64,000 nt of DNA from an uncultured Thiotrichaceae bacterium (GCA_902727985.1 CACVAY010000112.1:1-64000), one strand, 5' to 3'. Counted from the first letter of the stretch, positions 47,301-56,617 are shown. Made by a program: numbers and translations. The notes: generated by a model from the letters alone, not told the origin.

Positions 47301-48092
47301 ACAGGTGTTGACTTTGGTGATGTGAAAAAGCCGACGTTCAAACCTGATAATAGTGGAACAATCCTACCTGGAAATGTGCTCTTGTATCGCCATGAGTTTG
47401 TTCCACTAAGCACAGGTAGCGTCAGTTTCAGCAGTGCGAACGCCATACCAGCAACTTCAGGTTGGTCGCAGGTGCTTTATCAAGATGCGGACTGTAATGG
47501 CGAGTTAAATGGTCATGAAACCGCTGCTCCAGTTGGCGCGGATCTTGTGACAACCGCAGGTACGGCCATTTGTTTGATCAATAAGGTGTATGCGCCAAGT
47601 AATGTGGGTGGGGGCGAAGATTACAGCAATGTGATTACTGCTGATTTCACGTTTGGCAACCCGGCGAATACAACCGCAGGAACGATATCGCTAAGCGTGA
47701 CAGATCTGACTAAAGCGGCGGCAAATAATGTACAAGGCGTATCTCGTTTAGCGCTTAAGAAGACTGTGCAGACCTATCGAGGGACACCTTTAGCAGCTGT
47801 TTCGGCAGAATCAGAAACACAAAATCAGGCTCAGCCTGGTGATGTTCTCAAGTATCGCATCTATTACAGCAATACTGGAGATGCCCCGTTGAGTGATCTA
47901 AACATCAAAGATGTTGTGCCTGAGTTTACGAGTTTGAATGGTTCGCCATTGTGCGAAGTCCCATTGCCAGCCAGTTTGACGAGCTGTACAGCACTGGTCA
48001 GTGGCAGTGATATTGAATGGAGCTTCCCTGTTAGTGATAAGCTAAATGGGGGGAGTAGTGGGATGGTGAGTTATGAGGTGAAAATTGACTAA
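44307..48092 (+). CDS. Large secreted multidomain protein (TSP3, GEVED, SdrD-B-like, DUF11 domains)
   Basis: 1261 aa. After an N-terminal hydrophobic signal ([18 protein letters not shown], about residues 51-68) comes an unassigned beta-rich domain. Thrombospondin type 3-like calcium repeats follow ([22 protein letters not shown]; a second set near [22 protein letters not shown]), then a GEVED domain ([13 protein letters not shown]...[14 protein letters not shown]...[11 protein letters not shown]), an SdrD-B-like beta-sandwich ([32 protein letters not shown]...[15 protein letters not shown]), and a DUF11-like repeat at the end ([29 protein letters not shown]). Probably exported and surface-bound or released, with a role in adhesion. 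The N-terminus is unusually long before the signal; a GTG near 44403 would give a more normal one. No C-terminal anchor or autotransporter domain is seen. Confidence 0.85.
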   Translation: MILLSVLILACQRFFLSSVINRSSLLAYDGFYVSFLLRIFKKSPSFRAKTVPIYGVIVNVLLITSVHAGTTVTVSDEAFGNNATGRSQAATLDDAWVSSLPSGIFSPDLFSGGAGYTGTKTFVDTTGAAYTVDWRLGYVQDTGPGTPTSTSFHLATGGTPTYGVSTQIQSNAPNPLSSETRLSVKVSGSTVLSAMELSFVNSATTVYEFGIFIGDLESRPVHGTTGRAIVYDTLGGLLTDTPIVYTGAVLNGTNYTVTELTPSGAAGNNSGDWGNETTAFLTIKSDQPIGKVIFHVGDDDHTTGNTGISEQLGFVGFQLPEVPYVPPTITGNPSPDTDGDGVLDGEDIDDDNDGILDVSEKVCSTIPLDLSGVTNTSPALSNRALSAMVGAGTFTSNITTNYSSSDSVKPEGLADGDLRLGNTDQTEISEYEVTFAYPTDIKLSQANVYGAFEEQETWTITTDGGAMIVNNPVINATTSNANNFNDTELRNVTGNNSQQVSFVPNQLNSTGQIMPADSQWHIVAKDVTRLVVRLETTTLGNNWARIRLAVDCVPLDSDGDGFANHLDLDSDNDGIPDNIEAQKTETYIVPDQTYNVDGLDTAYVASNGLSPVNTDDTDIPDYLDTDADNDGEFDIVESGLGNNDSDGDGRTNNTVGNNGLDNAATIESADNYSDVNGLAHDGSIFTLLDSDDDTDPTGVNASPVVTDVDYRDIPVDYSDAPVSGVAPDGSSLNAYGAASHIIVDGLYLGAGIPDEDGANQPSTNADGDDNDGIDDEDGIGLPSLVAGDTAYTIATADIAANGSGTLHAWIDFDGNGVFDADEHTSTAVNNGTVVATLSWTIDGVGGNPDFTVIGGKTTFARFRLSSDTSITASTPASLATDGEVEDYALTIEHMRLSVSGRVFNDANVDRVNDSGEKGVSGLPVVLFDGTHCVSTRTGSDGNYIFTDVAPGNYQVYEASREAVPVPINCGIGNAKDSNNYHSSTLNATALFVVNNVDVTGVDFGDVKKPTFKPDNSGTILPGNVLLYRHEFVPLSTGSVSFSSANAIPATSGWSQVLYQDADCNGELNGHETAAPVGADLVTTAGTAICLINKVYAPSNVGGGEDYSNVITADFTFGNPANTTAGTISLSVTDLTKAAANNVQGVSRLALKKTVQTYRGTPLAAVSAESETQNQAQPGDVLKYRIYYSNTGDAPLSDLNIKDVVPEFTSLNGSPLCEVPLPASLTSCTALVSGSDIEWSFPVSDKLNGGSSGMVSYEVKID

Positions 48093-48239
48093 CATTTTGA
48101 TTGTATGAGTTAATGATGTTTCTGGGCAGTTGGCATGATAGTGAGTGTTTGGAATAGAGTACGTTATAAGCCTTATGAGGATTGCAATTTACAGAGCATT
48201 CTTGTACAAAGCGCATCATCTAACACACAGGACATTATT

Positions 48240-48515
48240 ATGACTGAATCACGACATGCATTGATCAGCCATTTACAAGATCGCGTACGTGATGGACAGC
48301 CACCTTCGGCATTGTTAAATCACATGGCCCTTGATTTAGACATCAAGGATCAGGTGGAATTGATGAAGTATTTTGTTGAGGCTTTCGATCTGACCTTGGG
48401 TGAGGTAACAGCAATCGGAGCTTGGTGGTATGAGGATGAGCGCGAAATGAATGACACTGATATTGACTTCTATATCTCACCTTTACTCAAGGGTTGGTTG
48501 GAAAATAACGCCTGA
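48240..48515 (+). CDS. Hypothetical small protein, 91 aa
   Basis: MTESRHALISHLQDRVRDGQPPSALLNHMALDLDIKDQVELMKYFVEAFDLTLGEVTAIGAWWYEDER..., soluble, acidic. The family is not one I can name. The start at 48240 is chosen because the 35 residues before it in the longest frame look non-coding. Confidence 0.65.
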   Translation: MTESRHALISHLQDRVRDGQPPSALLNHMALDLDIKDQVELMKYFVEAFDLTLGEVTAIGAWWYEDEREMNDTDIDFYISPLLKGWLENNA

Positions 48516-48612
48516 TTTCAATTTATTTGGAATAAATACCTAAGCTGCTTCGTCTAGACTTAAGAGTGACGTAATACTTTGCGTCACTAATATGGTTTAG
48601 TGTGGAGTGGCA

Positions 48613-49137
48613 ATGATTTTTCCCCGCAAGCGTCGGTTTCGTCAGCAGTTAGAAGTGTTGCAACCGGTGTTGTTCAAATTAGCTTGGTCATGGTGTCATG
48701 ATCAAGAGCTAGCGAATGACTTGGTGCAAGACACCTGTCAGGTTGCATTAAAGAAGTATCAGCACCTCCAAGACCTTTCAAAAGCCAAGCCTTGGCTGGT
48801 TCGCATTCTTGCGAATCTTCATATTGACCACTGTCGTCGACAAAAAGATATTATCCCATTTAATGATGAATACCCCACGCAGGGTAATGATCCGGCTGAA
48901 CTCAATGGACGGCTTGATGATATTGAGTGTGTACGACGTGCTATTGCCAACTTGCATCATGATCATCGTAAAATCATCACGCTGGTTGATCTTGCAGAAT
49001 GCTCCTATGCCGAAGTAGCCGATATTCTGGATATTCCAGTAGGTACAGTGATGAGCCGATTGAGTCGGGCGCGAACACAACTACGTAGCACTCTGGAATC
49101 ATCTCATTACAAACCCATGCTGCGGAGCGTCAAATAA
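48613..49137 (+). CDS. ECF RNA polymerase sigma factor
   Basis: About 174 aa with region 2 (LVQDTCQVALKKYQHLQDLSKAKPWLVRILANLHIDHCRR) and region 4 (HRKIITLVDLAECSYAEVADILDIPVGTVMSRLSRARTQLR). GGAG sits before the ATG at 48613. Its stop overlaps the anti-sigma start (ATGA-type overlap), making a classic ECF/anti-sigma pair. Confidence 0.93.
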   Translation: MIFPRKRRFRQQLEVLQPVLFKLAWSWCHDQELANDLVQDTCQVALKKYQHLQDLSKAKPWLVRILANLHIDHCRRQKDIIPFNDEYPTQGNDPAELNGRLDDIECVRRAIANLHHDHRKIITLVDLAECSYAEVADILDIPVGTVMSRLSRARTQLRSTLESSHYKPMLRSVK

Positions 49138-49859
49138 TGAAGCGATATCCCCGTTCAGATGAGTGGTTGAACGCTTTTGTTGATAATGAGTTTCCTGCAA
49201 AAGAGCGCGCTAAAATTCTCAAACAGATACACATGGATGCGGAGAAAAAATCAACTGCGTGCGCGTTGAGTCACCTCAAAGATCAAGTCAAAACAGCTTA
49301 CCAGGATATTCCTCCGCACCAATCGTTTCAGCCGCGCAAGAAATTTCATATATGGCAGGCTGTGGCTGCCAGTGTGCTTATGCTGTTTGTTCTCGGTGGT
49401 GCGTATTTAGGTGTCGATTCTATTACTCAGCAACGTATGGTGATTTTGGACCCAACAGGTAGTGGGCAACAGCTCGCAACTCAAAATGAAAATGAGATGC
49501 GCATTGTCTTCCATGTGAGTCAGACATCGCGTTTAAAAGGGACGGAGTTACTAGATGATATTGAGCATTTGTTGCTGCAGTACCAACAGGGAGGGAAACG
49601 TATTCGTGTTGAAGTTGTGGCTCATGCACAAGGTCTGGATTTACTCCGACAGAGTTTGTCTGTCGATAAAGAGCGCATTACCGCTATGTCGATCAAATAC
49701 CCCGATCTTACTTTTGTTGCATGCTTGAATACGATCGAACGATTGAAGCGCGAACAGGGCATTGATGTAGTGCTCATTGATGAAGTGTTATCAGCAAGAT
49801 CCGGCGTGGCACATGTGGTGAAACGTCAGCAACAGGGATGGATATATATACAAGTATAA
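49137..49859 (+). CDS. Anti-sigma factor with a periplasmic DsrE-like sensor domain
   Basis: 240 aa. The cytoplasmic part (1-70; SDEWLNAFVDNEFPAKERAKIL) resembles zinc-free anti-sigma N-domains. One transmembrane helix (about 74-94, AVAASVLMLFVLGGAYLGV) follows. The periplasmic part (about 115-240) is homologous to the secreted DsrE-like protein encoded next: RIVFHVSQ / KVVYHVNY, RIRVEVVAHAQGLDLL / DIKVVLHGNGLAMLL, LTFVACLNTI / VAFNVCNNTV, and the ends GWIYIQV / GYVYIKP. The shared cysteine is in the DsrE position. I infer that a sulfur species or partner protein is sensed outside the membrane and frees the sigma factor. Confidence 0.82.
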   Translation: MKRYPRSDEWLNAFVDNEFPAKERAKILKQIHMDAEKKSTACALSHLKDQVKTAYQDIPPHQSFQPRKKFHIWQAVAASVLMLFVLGGAYLGVDSITQQRMVILDPTGSGQQLATQNENEMRIVFHVSQTSRLKGTELLDDIEHLLLQYQQGGKRIRVEVVAHAQGLDLLRQSLSVDKERITAMSIKYPDLTFVACLNTIERLKREQGIDVVLIDEVLSARSGVAHVVKRQQQGWIYIQV

Positions 49860-49963
49860 GGTCATTTTCAGCGTATTAGCTGAGCAGAGACCGATTGACA
49901 GGTAGCAGCAGCGAAAGCATTTTCACGGCTGACTACTATTTTTAACTAAAAGGAGAGAGTACG

Positions 49964-50449
49964 ATGAAAAAAATCTTATCATTAATGGCTACGGCAGCAT
50001 TGTTGGTCGCTTCGGTGATGAATACAGCCGTTGCTGAAGATACGGGTTACGGTAAACAAAAAGTGGTATATCACGTCAATTACGACGACCCAAAGAAGCA
50101 GACGGGCGCATTACGTAATATCCAAAACCATATCAATGCGGTCGGTGCAGAAAATATGGATATTAAAGTGGTATTACATGGCAATGGTTTAGCGATGTTG
50201 TTGACCCCTGATTCTTTAGATAAATTAAAGAAATTCAAACATGCCAATGCTGATGATAAAATGTCGGCGAAAATTGATGGCTTGAAAGATCAAGGTGTTG
50301 CATTTAATGTCTGCAACAATACTGTGAAAGGTCGTGAAGTTAGCTTAAAAGATGATCTCTACAATGTGGATGAGAAAGATATTGTCCCTAGTGGCGTTGC
50401 CGAACTCGCAAAATTACAGCAAGAAGGCTATGTGTATATCAAACCTTAG
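49964..50449 (+). CDS. Periplasmic DsrE-family protein
   Basis: 161 aa with a signal peptide (MKKILSLMATAALLVASVMNTAVA-ED) and a DsrE-like alpha/beta domain (KVVYHVNYDDPKKQTGALRNIQNHINAVGAENMDIKVVLHGNGLAML) with one conserved cysteine (FNVCNNTV). DsrE relatives bind or transfer sulfane sulfur. AAAGGAGAG lies ahead of the start. It follows the ECF/anti-sigma pair and resembles the anti-sigma sensor domain, so it may be a partner, competitor or target of that system. Confidence 0.88.
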   Translation: MKKILSLMATAALLVASVMNTAVAEDTGYGKQKVVYHVNYDDPKKQTGALRNIQNHINAVGAENMDIKVVLHGNGLAMLLTPDSLDKLKKFKHANADDKMSAKIDGLKDQGVAFNVCNNTVKGREVSLKDDLYNVDEKDIVPSGVAELAKLQQEGYVYIKP

Positions 50450-50480
50450 ATAAACACACCTATATACCTTGTTTCTCATG

Positions 50481-50510
50481 AAAACGCAGAGCCATGGCTC
50501 TGCGTTTTTT
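50481..50510. terminator. Rho-independent terminator
   Basis: AAAACGCAGAGCC-AT-GGCTCTGCGTTTT, near-perfect stem with following T residues, after the DsrE-like gene. Confidence 0.92.
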
Positions 50511-50616
50511 CGTTTAGAGACTAAGCCCAGTAATCCCATTAGCATCTACCCACCAGTGCAGGCGAATATCAGCGATGGGGTCAATGATAAGTTGATTGTG
50601 CTTGAAGAGGATTTTT

Positions 50617-51132
50617 TTAGTCGTTGAAGTTGATATCCACCATCAACTGATCTGACATGCTTTCCAGTGTATCGATAACCGTATCAGTGGATACATCGGC
50701 AGGTAGAGATAGTTGCAAGTTGGCCTCAAACAGATTCTCGGTAGACATGCTGGCTGGGCGAACCTGGCTTTCTAGCGATTCGATATTCACAGAGAGCTTT
50801 GCCAATTCAGACGTGATGTCATGCACAATGCCACGACGATCTTGCCCCAAGACACTCACACTGAGTGTTTGTGAGTGTTGAGCTTCATCGGCATTGGTTT
50901 TTTCGATAAGTAGTTTGAACTCATCATTTTCAAGGGCATTCAATGCTGTCATTAAGGCATCAAGGTTCTCGTCAGCGACGTCTAAGCTTAGTATGCCTGC
51001 GAATTTACCTGCCAAGCGTGACATACGACTATCATTCCAGCTTGAATGATGGGCATTCAAGACTTTAGAGAGTGATTCGACAAGTCCAGGTTTATCTTCT
51101 GCAAGGATGCTGATGATGAGATGGTTTTGCAT
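50617..51132 (-). CDS. gcvR: GcvR-type double-ACT regulatory protein
   Basis: 171 aa with two ACT domains (about 3-80: LIISILAEDKPGLVESLSKVLNAHHSSWNDSRMSRLAGKFAGIL; and about 88-165: LSVSVLGQDRRGIVHDITSELAKLSVNIESLESQV). This is the layout of GcvR, which binds glycine and represses the glycine cleavage system through GcvA. The GcvA-type LysR at 11989 could be its partner, though it is far away. No gcv genes are in the window. Confidence 0.82.
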   Translation of the reverse strand: MQNHLIISILAEDKPGLVESLSKVLNAHHSSWNDSRMSRLAGKFAGILSLDVADENLDALMTALNALENDEFKLLIEKTNADEAQHSQTLSVSVLGQDRRGIVHDITSELAKLSVNIESLESQVRPASMSTENLFEANLQLSLPADVSTDTVIDTLESMSDQLMVDINFND

Positions 51133-51251
51133 GGTGTAGTTCCTTTTTAGTTATATCCGAATTGTAACGATTTCTTACTATATGTGCTAAAAATGCGCTT
51201 CTTTGGAATATTCGGATATACTCACGTTTTATTTTTACGATTGAAAGTATT

Positions 51252-51572
51252 ATGAGCACACCTGTTGATGACCAAGCACTCCGTGAGATTGCGGATAAAT
51301 TTATTTCCCTAGCGAATGAGCAGACTGAAACTACAACGCCAGATATGATAGGGCTTGGTTTTATGTTTGGTGCATCGCGCTATGCTGCGTTTGTGGTCGC
51401 GAGTCAGTGTGAAGATTTGGACGTTTATAATCTGAACATAGATGAGGCGCTTGATTTTTATACCAAGCAGTTTAGAAGTATGATGAGCCAGAATCTTGAT
51501 CAGTATAAATCACAGTTTGTTGAGAAGCCTCGTTATGAACATTTGGTGAAAGATGTGACGAAAAAGACGTAA
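51252..51572 (+). CDS. DUF3144-family protein
   Basis: 106 aa, soluble. IADKFISLANEQTE...IGLGFMFGASRYAAFVVAS matches the conserved core of DUF3144, a small family of unknown function. It is the last gene before the island of unusual composition. Confidence 0.8.
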   Translation: MSTPVDDQALREIADKFISLANEQTETTTPDMIGLGFMFGASRYAAFVVASQCEDLDVYNLNIDEALDFYTKQFRSMMSQNLDQYKSQFVEKPRYEHLVKDVTKKT

Positions 51573-51994
51573 GAGATTTATACTATACTGCCTCCACACT
51601 CCCAAACGCTGACCGACTGGAGCTAGTGGTTGACCTGCTTGATCACTGAGTAGCAAGTTAAAATCATCTAACCAGTCTGCATTTTTTTCAATAAGCTGTG
51701 TAAATACTTATGCCGTTACAGACAACCAGCATCACTGCCAAGGTATGTTATGTGGTGGGTGAGATTTTTTGTTACCTGAAGTTGATTGAGGAGGCCATAT
51801 AAGAGTCGTTTAGCTCTGGCGCTTAATGTTAAGAAATGTTAAGGAAACAATAAAATGTGTGCTTTTAAAACCATGAACATGATACTTTAGATATTGATTT
51901 TGATATTTATCTTCTCTTCAATGTATTTTTATTTTGCTGCTACATATTTTAACAAGATAACATTCTCTCTTTGTAGAGCTAAGGTATTGCCGTT
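51573..51994. other. Gap at the left edge of the acquired island
   Basis: About 420 bases without a gene; A/T-rich, and I see no tRNA, direct repeat or integrase. It is the transition from ordinary chromosome to the higher-GC P-type ATPase gene. Confidence 0.4.
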
Positions 51995-54091
51995 GTGTTA
52001 ATCGAACTAACTGTTCTGTTCGGTAGTACTTACTGGTTGCGGAAAAAACGTGGGAAACGTAAACAGCAGCACCCCAGTTATCCGCTAGCTAAAACCCGCA
52101 CAGATGCTGGTGCAAACAAACCATCCCTGCCAGCGAAGCAACTCCTCCAGCAATTGAAACAAGCAGTTACCTCCAGTGGTCGTGAACAGTTGCAGCTTAG
52201 TATCGACCCTGAATTACCCAAGGCTATGGCGCAGGCAAGACAACGCTTCAGGAAAAATATATATTGGTCTATGGGTGCCATTAGTCTGGCGTTGCTTAGT
52301 AATGTCTATCCAGTACTTTATCCACTCGGTGTCGTCGCTGTGCTGTATATCTACCGTGTTCTGTTTGTCAAGATAGCTAAAGACTTACAACAGGGGCGTT
52401 ATTTGACCACCTACGTGGTCACAACCCTTATGTTATTTGGCATGATCGCCACGGGTAATCTGTTTCTGGCAGCGCTGATTGCATTCGTTGCCGGTCTTTT
52501 CGCCAAGTTTGTTGACCGCGTTGAAGGCTATTCACAACAGTCTCTCACCAATGTCTTTCAGGCCTGTCCAGCCCAGGTTTGGGTGCTGCGAGATGGTGTT
52601 GAAATACAAGTCGATCTACAGACGGTAACGACCGATGACAAAGTAGTGGTTAATTCCGGTGAAGTCATTCCGGTAGATGGCCGGATCGAATCCGGTATCG
52701 GTTACATTGACGAACGATTGCTGACCGGTGAAGGGCAACCAGTGGAGAAATCAACTGGTGAACCTGTGTTCGCTGCCACATTATTATTGTCAGGGCGTAT
52801 CTGTATTTGTGTTGAAAGAACTGGTGAGGCAACGACTGCCGCCAAGATCGGTCATGTGTTGGAACAGACACAAAATTATAAAGACACGCTAATAACACGC
52901 GGACGGCAGACAGCGAATCGCTTGTTGCCCGTTACTTTTGGTATCAGTGCACTGACACTGCCTTTGCTCGGCCCCGTACCAGCCGTTGCAGTACTCTCAG
53001 CAGGGATGGGTTCATCACTGACTTTCCTGGGGCCGATGAGCATACTCAGTTATTTGCAAATATTGTCACGTCGGGGCATTTTGGTAAAAGACGGCCGTAT
53101 CTTCGAAGCCTTGCGTGAAGTCGATACAGTAGTCTTTGACAAGACCGGTACGCTGACACTGGAACAACCTACTGTTGGCGAGATCCATGTGTTGGGTGAG
53201 CTATCAGAGAGCCTGTTACTACGCTATGCCGCCATTGCCGAATATCGTCAACCACATCCTATTGCCCGTGCCATCCTGAAACATGCCGAAGCAGCGGGAA
53301 TCAACTTATCTGAACCGGATGAGGCTTACTACGCCGCCGGTTTTGGTATCAGGGTCAAGGTTGACGGGCTAACCATTCGGGTAGGTAGCAAGCGTTTTAT
53401 GCAAGATGAAAGCATTACTCTGTCAGCCACAGCACAGACCATTGATGAAGCTACGGAAAAAACAGGTCATTCGCTGTTATATATCAGCACCGATTCAGAG
53501 CTTGCCGGTATCCTGGAATTGCAACCAACCCTGCGGCCAGAGGCGCAAGCAACGGTTGATTATCTGAAAAAGCGCGGTGTAAAACTCTGTATTATCTCTG
53601 GTGATCATGAGGAGCCAACCCGCCACATCGCCGAGACATTGGGTATTGAACAATATTTTGCCGGGGTGCTGCCCGAGGACAAGGCCGAATTAGTACACCA
53701 ATTACGCGAGCAAGGTGGTTTTGTCTGTTTCGTCGGCGACGGCATCAATGATGCCATTGCGCTGAAAACCGCCCAGGTTTCGGTGTCTCTCAAGGGTGCC
53801 TCAAGCGCCGCTACCGACACGGCGCAGGTGGTTTTTATGGATGGCACAATAGCTTCATTACCATCCCTATTCCGCTTAGTGGACGAATTTGAAGGTACTA
53901 TGAAAACCAATGTCGCCACTAGCCTGATACCTGGCGCGGTGACGATTGGTGGTATCTATCTGCTGCATTTTGGTATTGCGACAGGTATTGGCTTATTTTA
54001 TCTGGGCTTGATAGCTGGCCTGGGTAATACCCTGAAACCGTTACTCAAACACCAAAAAACCGGGACATCAGAGGAAACATCACAACAATGA
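51995..54091 (+). CDS. P1B-like P-type ATPase lacking the CPC metal motif
   Basis: 698 aa. It has the phosphorylation site DKTGTLT, actuator-loop LLTGEGQPVEKSTG, the P1B-typical HP motif (QPHPIARAIL) and hinge GDGINDAIALKTAQVSVSLKG. The transmembrane segment before the phosphorylation site, where metal pumps carry CPC/SPC/CPH, reads GPVPAVAVLSAGMGSSLTFLGP with no cysteine, and no N-terminal metal-binding domain exists. The substrate is therefore uncertain. The start is a GTG. Base composition is richer in G+C than neighbouring genes. It leads towards the methyltransferase and sulfotransferase genes. Confidence 0.88.
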   Translation: MLIELTVLFGSTYWLRKKRGKRKQQHPSYPLAKTRTDAGANKPSLPAKQLLQQLKQAVTSSGREQLQLSIDPELPKAMAQARQRFRKNIYWSMGAISLALLSNVYPVLYPLGVVAVLYIYRVLFVKIAKDLQQGRYLTTYVVTTLMLFGMIATGNLFLAALIAFVAGLFAKFVDRVEGYSQQSLTNVFQACPAQVWVLRDGVEIQVDLQTVTTDDKVVVNSGEVIPVDGRIESGIGYIDERLLTGEGQPVEKSTGEPVFAATLLLSGRICICVERTGEATTAAKIGHVLEQTQNYKDTLITRGRQTANRLLPVTFGISALTLPLLGPVPAVAVLSAGMGSSLTFLGPMSILSYLQILSRRGILVKDGRIFEALREVDTVVFDKTGTLTLEQPTVGEIHVLGELSESLLLRYAAIAEYRQPHPIARAILKHAEAAGINLSEPDEAYYAAGFGIRVKVDGLTIRVGSKRFMQDESITLSATAQTIDEATEKTGHSLLYISTDSELAGILELQPTLRPEAQATVDYLKKRGVKLCIISGDHEEPTRHIAETLGIEQYFAGVLPEDKAELVHQLREQGGFVCFVGDGINDAIALKTAQVSVSLKGASSAATDTAQVVFMDGTIASLPSLFRLVDEFEGTMKTNVATSLIPGAVTIGGIYLLHFGIATGIGLFYLGLIAGLGNTLKPLLKHQKTGTSEETSQQ

Positions 54092-54187
54092 AACTGGATT
54101 TGCTAGTAGCGCAAAGACCAACGATTCACACGTTTGGAGAATCAAAAGATACCAATTCACCACTCACAAACTCGAGAAAACCTGTTC

Positions 54188-54955
54188 ATGATCAAATATA
54201 CATCTACTGTTGCAAAGAAACACGCATCAACTGAGCATAGATATATCGCGAAAAATGCCCAAACGGAGGCTACGCTTCCCGATGGCTACGATTGGGAATC
54301 TTATCGGGCTTATGTTGGCCCACCGGAGGAATATGATGTGTTTTCCGCCATGGTATTCAACCTGCTGACCAGTCTTGGGCTACGGCAGCATCACCGGATA
54401 CTGGATATTGGCTGTGGTTCCCTGCGCCTTGGTCGGTTGTTTATGCCCTATCTCAATCCGGGCAATTATTATGGCGTAGAACCCAATCAATGGCTGGTAG
54501 AAGCGGGCATTCAACATGAAACTGGTCAAGACTTGATACAAATAAAAAAGCCAGTTTTTTGTTTTGCTGATTCAATGGCCGAATTCACCCAACCGCTGGC
54601 ATTGAATTACGCCGTGGCGCAATCCATCTTCAGTCATTGTGGCAATGACCTGCTCGAAAATTGGTTATCAGAAATCGCATTTCATTTGCAAGACGATGGT
54701 GCCTTATTAGCGACCTTTTTGCTGGGTGACAGAGACTATTCAGGTGATGGCTGGATATACCCTGAATGTGTTTGCTATCGGCCTGAAACCATGGCGACAA
54801 TAGCCAGCAAGTACGGTTTGGGATTTGATATCTTGGACTGGGCGCATCCACGTCAAACTTGGGCACTTTTTTCCAAACCGGGCTATGACAAAAGGCTGAT
54901 TCAGGGTGGGCCGATCGGTTGGAATCGACTGATGCGTAATGGGGATGATGAATAA
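54188..54955 (+). CDS. SAM-dependent class I methyltransferase
   Basis: About 255 aa. The SAM site ILDIGCGSLRLGRLFMPYLNPGNYYGVEPNQWLVEAG (motif I and acidic loop) is clear, followed by motif IV-like region LNYAVAQSIFSHCG. The target is unknown; similar enzymes act on sugars or small metabolites. An upstream TTG (54134) could add 18 residues. Its stop overlaps the next gene's start (TAATG), so it is coupled to the sulfotransferase. Confidence 0.85.
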   Translation: MIKYTSTVAKKHASTEHRYIAKNAQTEATLPDGYDWESYRAYVGPPEEYDVFSAMVFNLLTSLGLRQHHRILDIGCGSLRLGRLFMPYLNPGNYYGVEPNQWLVEAGIQHETGQDLIQIKKPVFCFADSMAEFTQPLALNYAVAQSIFSHCGNDLLENWLSEIAFHLQDDGALLATFLLGDRDYSGDGWIYPECVCYRPETMATIASKYGLGFDILDWAHPRQTWALFSKPGYDKRLIQGGPIGWNRLMRNGDDE

Positions 54956-55779
54956 TGTTGGAGCCAACCAAAACCAGCACACCTATCGTTAAAGCAACTT
55001 TGCTCTCATTTCCTAAATCGGGCCGTACCTGGCTGATACAGCAAATAATAAGCTATCTCAAATATTATTTTAACCCTACTAAGCTCCAGGTTGAAAAATT
55101 CAATCTCCACAGGCTCGATTCATGGAATGCTTTCCAACCCATTGTGCCTCTTTTTAACATCACTCATGATGACAATCCGCATCTGAAAACCCGGCAAGCG
55201 CTATCCGAAGATAAAAGTGAATTTAACGATGATACCGTTGTTTTATTGGTTCGCGACCCTCGTGATGTCATTGTGTCATTATATTTTGAAATGACCCGGC
55301 GCAGCCAATTTTATGAGGTATGGGGTTTTGACACCTCGAATTTTCCTTCTAAATACACACCAATCAGTGCTTTTATTCGAGGTGAACAGGGTGGGATAGA
55401 TTCTATTATCAGGTATTTTGAGATATGGGATAAAGCAAGCCAAGCACTTGAAAATTTTATTTGCATCCACTACGAAGACATGAAAACAAATACAGAGAAC
55501 ATACTAGTCAAGGCTCTCCAGCATTGGAATCTACCTATTGAGCCAGATTGTATTGCTGAGGCGATTAAAGCGTGTGAATTTGAACGCATGCAACACAAGG
55601 AAGCCAAAGGTGATTACCAAAGTTTATCACTCACCCCGGCTGATCAAGAAGACCCGGAGTCATTCAAGGTCAGGCGAGGGAAGGTAGGAGGATATATAGA
55701 TTACTTATCAACAAATGACATTGCTTACCTGAATTCACGTTGCTCAACGCTTCCGGGATATTTTGCCAGATATAGATAA
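54955..55779 (+). CDS. PAPS-dependent sulfotransferase
   Basis: 274 aa. The 5'-phosphosulfate loop LLSFPKSGRTWLIQQIISYL and the 3'-phosphate site VVLLVRDPRDVIVSLYFE match the sulfotransferase_1 family, and the C-terminal RRGKVGGYIDYL matches the conserved RxGxxG motif. It would move a sulfate group from PAPS onto a hydroxyl or amine acceptor. It is convergent with the RiPP-like operon on the minus strand and may decorate its product (inference). Confidence 0.9.
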   Translation: MLEPTKTSTPIVKATLLSFPKSGRTWLIQQIISYLKYYFNPTKLQVEKFNLHRLDSWNAFQPIVPLFNITHDDNPHLKTRQALSEDKSEFNDDTVVLLVRDPRDVIVSLYFEMTRRSQFYEVWGFDTSNFPSKYTPISAFIRGEQGGIDSIIRYFEIWDKASQALENFICIHYEDMKTNTENILVKALQHWNLPIEPDCIAEAIKACEFERMQHKEAKGDYQSLSLTPADQEDPESFKVRRGKVGGYIDYLSTNDIAYLNSRCSTLPGYFARYR

Positions 55780-55816
55780 TTGCTAATGACGTTTCGGAAT
55801 GAACGCTTAACCTTTG

Positions 55817-56605
55817 TTATGTGAATCTTTTGAAAAACTCTACTATATCTTCTACTTCACTCGTATTTATCAATGAAAATTTCGAGCCGTATTGTTTATT
55901 GCAAACTTCATTTAACGTAGAAAAGTCGTCAAGTTTGAAATACTCATTATCAATTTGCATATATTTATAGTTTTGACTGTTCTCAAAAACAAATACTATG
56001 TGTTTTGCCGTGTTGCAAACCTCTACCATTCTCGAAATTCGATTATTTAAAATATTATTTGTTATCTGTAAATTCTCACGAGGATCTGCAATACCTTTTG
56101 ATTTGTCGGGGGATGAGTGCAAACTGTAATTTGTGTTATCAGCAGCTGAATGCCAGTTTCGAGCTAATTTATTAGAGAATCGATGCCAGTTGTAATGAGC
56201 CAATACAAATTTATGAAACTTGTCTAATGTATAGTATCCAAAAGTAGAGTCCAAATACATATTAATATTTTCAATATTTCTATCAACTACTATTTTATTA
56301 ATTTCATCGTATGTAGATGTATTAAATTTAATGCCTAGTCCATACTTAGGGTCAATATTTGATTCATTCATGGTACAAACTGCATGACTTTGACCATTAT
56401 CATCAAATTCTAGGTTTATTTTGGGGCGTGTTAATACACTTGCAACGGCATGTGGTGGAAAGAAACCTAGGTCAAATGGTAAACGAGCCTGATCTATACC
56501 CAATTTATCCTTTAACATAGAAAAAGTATGGCAGCGAAATCCTATTGGAATAATGGCTATCTCACCACTGTTAACTAAAGCACTTAATTCCAGTGTATGT
56601 TCCAT
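55817..56605 (-). CDS. DUF1796-like (papain-like cysteine peptidase fold) protein
   Basis: 262 aa. IAIIPIGFRCHTFSMLKDKLGIDQARLPFDLGFFPPHAV resembles the conserved N-terminal Cys motif of DUF1796 proteins, described as putative cysteine peptidases; histidines occur at FVLAHYNWHRF. It is much more A/T-rich than the other genes of the operon, a sign of separate origin. It starts 12 bases after the PhyH stop on the same strand, so it is the last gene of the seven-gene operon. A role in removing the leader of the YW peptide is a guess. Confidence 0.6.
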   Translation of the reverse strand: MEHTLELSALVNSGEIAIIPIGFRCHTFSMLKDKLGIDQARLPFDLGFFPPHAVASVLTRPKINLEFDDNGQSHAVCTMNESNIDPKYGLGIKFNTSTYDEINKIVVDRNIENINMYLDSTFGYYTLDKFHKFVLAHYNWHRFSNKLARNWHSAADNTNYSLHSSPDKSKGIADPRENLQITNNILNNRISRMVEVCNTAKHIVFVFENSQNYKYMQIDNEYFKLDDFSTLNEVCNKQYGSKFSLINTSEVEDIVEFFKRFT

Positions 56606-56617
56606 ATTCTAAGAGCC

